A stretch of 64,000 nucleotides of DNA, from the NCBI GenBank assembly GCA_036874045.1, contig JAZBRI010000011.1:13782001-13846000 (forward strand), read 5' to 3'. The notes under the pieces are model-generated. The model did no database searches. It was given only the letters and a program-made list of their open reading frames with translations, and was not told the origin of the DNA. The stretch is from Cymodocea nodosa. Lineage: Eukaryota; Streptophyta; Magnoliopsida; Alismatales; Cymodoceaceae. The translations under genes and the position numbers were made by a program. This document shows positions 62,649-64,000 of the stretch, piece by piece; position 1 is the first letter of the stretch; each line of letters starts with the position of its first letter.

Positions 62649-62831
62649 TTGGCACCCATTTTAGATTTCTGTTAATAGCCGTTTACTCTTTCCTTTAGTG
62701 GCTAAATTTCTGCAACTAAACTTGTACTCATTCAATATATCATTGATACAACAAATTAAAATGCTTGTAAAGATGACCTGGGTTCGATCCCCGACAACGG
62801 CGCCAAAAACTTGTAACGATATTTACATTTG
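62649..62831 (-). mobile_element. Spacer of the inverted repeat, with tRNA-Asp primer-binding site
   Basis: About 183 bases of non-repeated DNA separate the arms. On the minus strand 62805-62775 reads TGGCGCCGTTGTCGGGGATC and on through GAACCCAGGTC, complementary to the 3' 31 bases of plant tRNA-Asp with two mismatches. That marks a primer-binding site directly after arm 2 read as a 5' LTR on the minus strand. Tat/Athila-type gypsy elements commonly use tRNA-Asp. Only about 130 bases of internal DNA follow before arm 1 starts. Confidence 0.8.
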
Positions 62832-64000
62832 AATCCAAGAGAATATGCATATAAAACATACAACCTCAATAATACAAGTTGAAATTTACATTTCAACACT
62901 TCAACGAGTGTGCATGCATTCACATGTAACATTATCCTCTAAATGTATATGTAACTACCGTATGAGTATGGTCATAGTTACAGCAAGGAATAATCGTCCA
63001 AACCAAGTAAAAACTATACTAAGTTAGCTATTATTAGGCATAAATACAAACACCACATATACACAAGATTCTATTAACATAATCATAAGTTTTCACCATT
63101 ATTTTATATCAAAGTCTAACAATAAAATGTTGTAATTACCACTGCTCCTACTCCTAATATAACATGCAAGAACACACAAACAAGATCCATGACAACAAGT
63201 GGAAACATAACAATCAACACACATAACAAATAACTACCTATACTCATGTTACAACATAATTTAACACAAAATAAGCATAAGGATCCCACCCAAGTCCTCT
63301 TATACCTTTAAAGCAATTTCACTCCAACTTCACGTACTCCCTTGATGATGTTTTCTACCTCAATTCACTAGCTCCAATAACTGTCACACGTTGGAATTCC
63401 TCCCTTGAGATGCACCTTTGTTGGACTGAAAATGGAGTGGCCACCTTTCTCTCGAACTCCTTAAGCTTTGCACAAGTAACTCTTTCTAGGGATAGAGCAA
63501 TAGTACCTCCTCAATCCACCAATGTCTTCAACGTGATTCTCCCAAAGAAACCGTCCACTTCACCATGAAGCCTTAGACGTGGATCTCCTTGCAAGAGAAT
63601 GGAGGTGGAAGCAAGATGAGAAAGGACGTCAAGACCCTTGGCTCACCATGCCTATGTAGTTGGCTTCTTGAGCTTGGAAGGAGGGAAGGAGAGAAGAGAA
63701 TGAAGAACGTCTTTGTTGTTTTGGAGATGAAACTCTTATGCGTGGGGTGAGATGAGATTCCAACAAGAATGGTTTGGGCCATATATAGTGAGATTCTAGA
63801 TCTAGAATCTCAAAAGTACTTTAGATGATCCCAAGGAAGATCAATAGCCCTTATTTTCTCATACTTTACTTTTCCTTTTGCTAACCACTTACAAATAATG
63901 TTAAATGTCACACTTTAAATGAAACTTGAAAACTAATACAATAAATGTGTGGCATGCATAAGGAACATTAAATTTGTACTAAAAATATACATACATGCAA
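62832..64000 (-). repeat. LTR arm 2 of large inverted repeat (runs off the window)
   Basis: Reverse complement of arm 1 and still matching at position 64000, so the true arm is longer. Read on the minus strand it ends at about 62806-62812, a few bases before the primer-binding site, and so is probably the 5' LTR of a minus-strand retrotransposon. The palindrome and TATA box of arm 1 are mirrored at about 63780-63812. Confidence 0.8.

Noticed and set aside
62775..62805. tRNA-Asp gene
   Set aside because: Only the T-arm and acceptor 3' half match; no anticodon or D-arm precedes it. It fits a primer-binding site on the opposite strand next to an LTR.
61698..63782. Pair of 69-residue proteins in opposite orientation
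   Set aside because: They are the same LTR leader segment in the two arms of the inverted repeat; the sequence resembles no protein family.

Overview
This is nuclear DNA from a flowering plant. Islands of GC-rich, spliced or intronless coding sequence sit in a very AT-rich, transposon-filled background. The strong G/C preference at third codon positions of the glycosyltransferase genes suggests a monocot (commelinid-like), but that is inference. Five protein-coding loci can be supported by homology, plus one gene fragment and many transposon relics.

Left part (1-9.8 kb): AT-rich DNA with a decayed Ty3/gypsy polymerase fragment, a non-autonomous hAT-like element, a repeat family that recurs near 11.4 and 14.7 kb, and one GC-rich island that was not recognised.

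Centre (9.8-35.2 kb): three minus-strand, intronless UDP-glycosyltransferase genes of the UGT75 type. They are UGT-1 at 9.8-11.2 kb, UGT-2 at 15.8-17.2 kb and UGT-3 at 31.9-33.3 kb. UGT-2 and UGT-3 lie in a duplicated block of about 3.3 kb whose upstream 1.8 kb is almost identical, yet their coding regions differ more and look mosaic with UGT-1. UGT-1 keeps only a short leader before its upstream homology is replaced by a repeat. Between UGT-2 and UGT-3, on the same strand, are a complete four-exon chloroplast-envelope quinone oxidoreductase homologue (25.2-30.9 kb) and a truncated second copy retaining exons 1 and 2 (21.0-23.9 kb). A decayed hAT transposon with its transposase lies between UGT-1 and UGT-2.

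Right part (35-64 kb), plus strand: a TIR element, then a ten-exon gene for a chloroplast S1-domain RNA-binding protein (39.0-46.1 kb). Another hAT-like element follows, then the first four exons of a prolyl 4-hydroxylase (50.0-58.8 kb) with very long, transposon-filled introns. Its catalytic exons lie beyond the window or are lost. The last 4.5 kb, inside what would be the next intron, holds a copia element with a 152-bp LTR and decayed gag. It also holds a nearly perfect inverted repeat (arms of about 1.16 kb, still open at the window edge) built from LTRs next to a primer-binding site matching tRNA-Asp.

Functionally, the centre combines a sugar-transferase mini-family with an enone/quinone reductase. 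Whether they act in one pathway cannot be told from sequence. The S1 protein and the hydroxylase are ordinary housekeeping genes.
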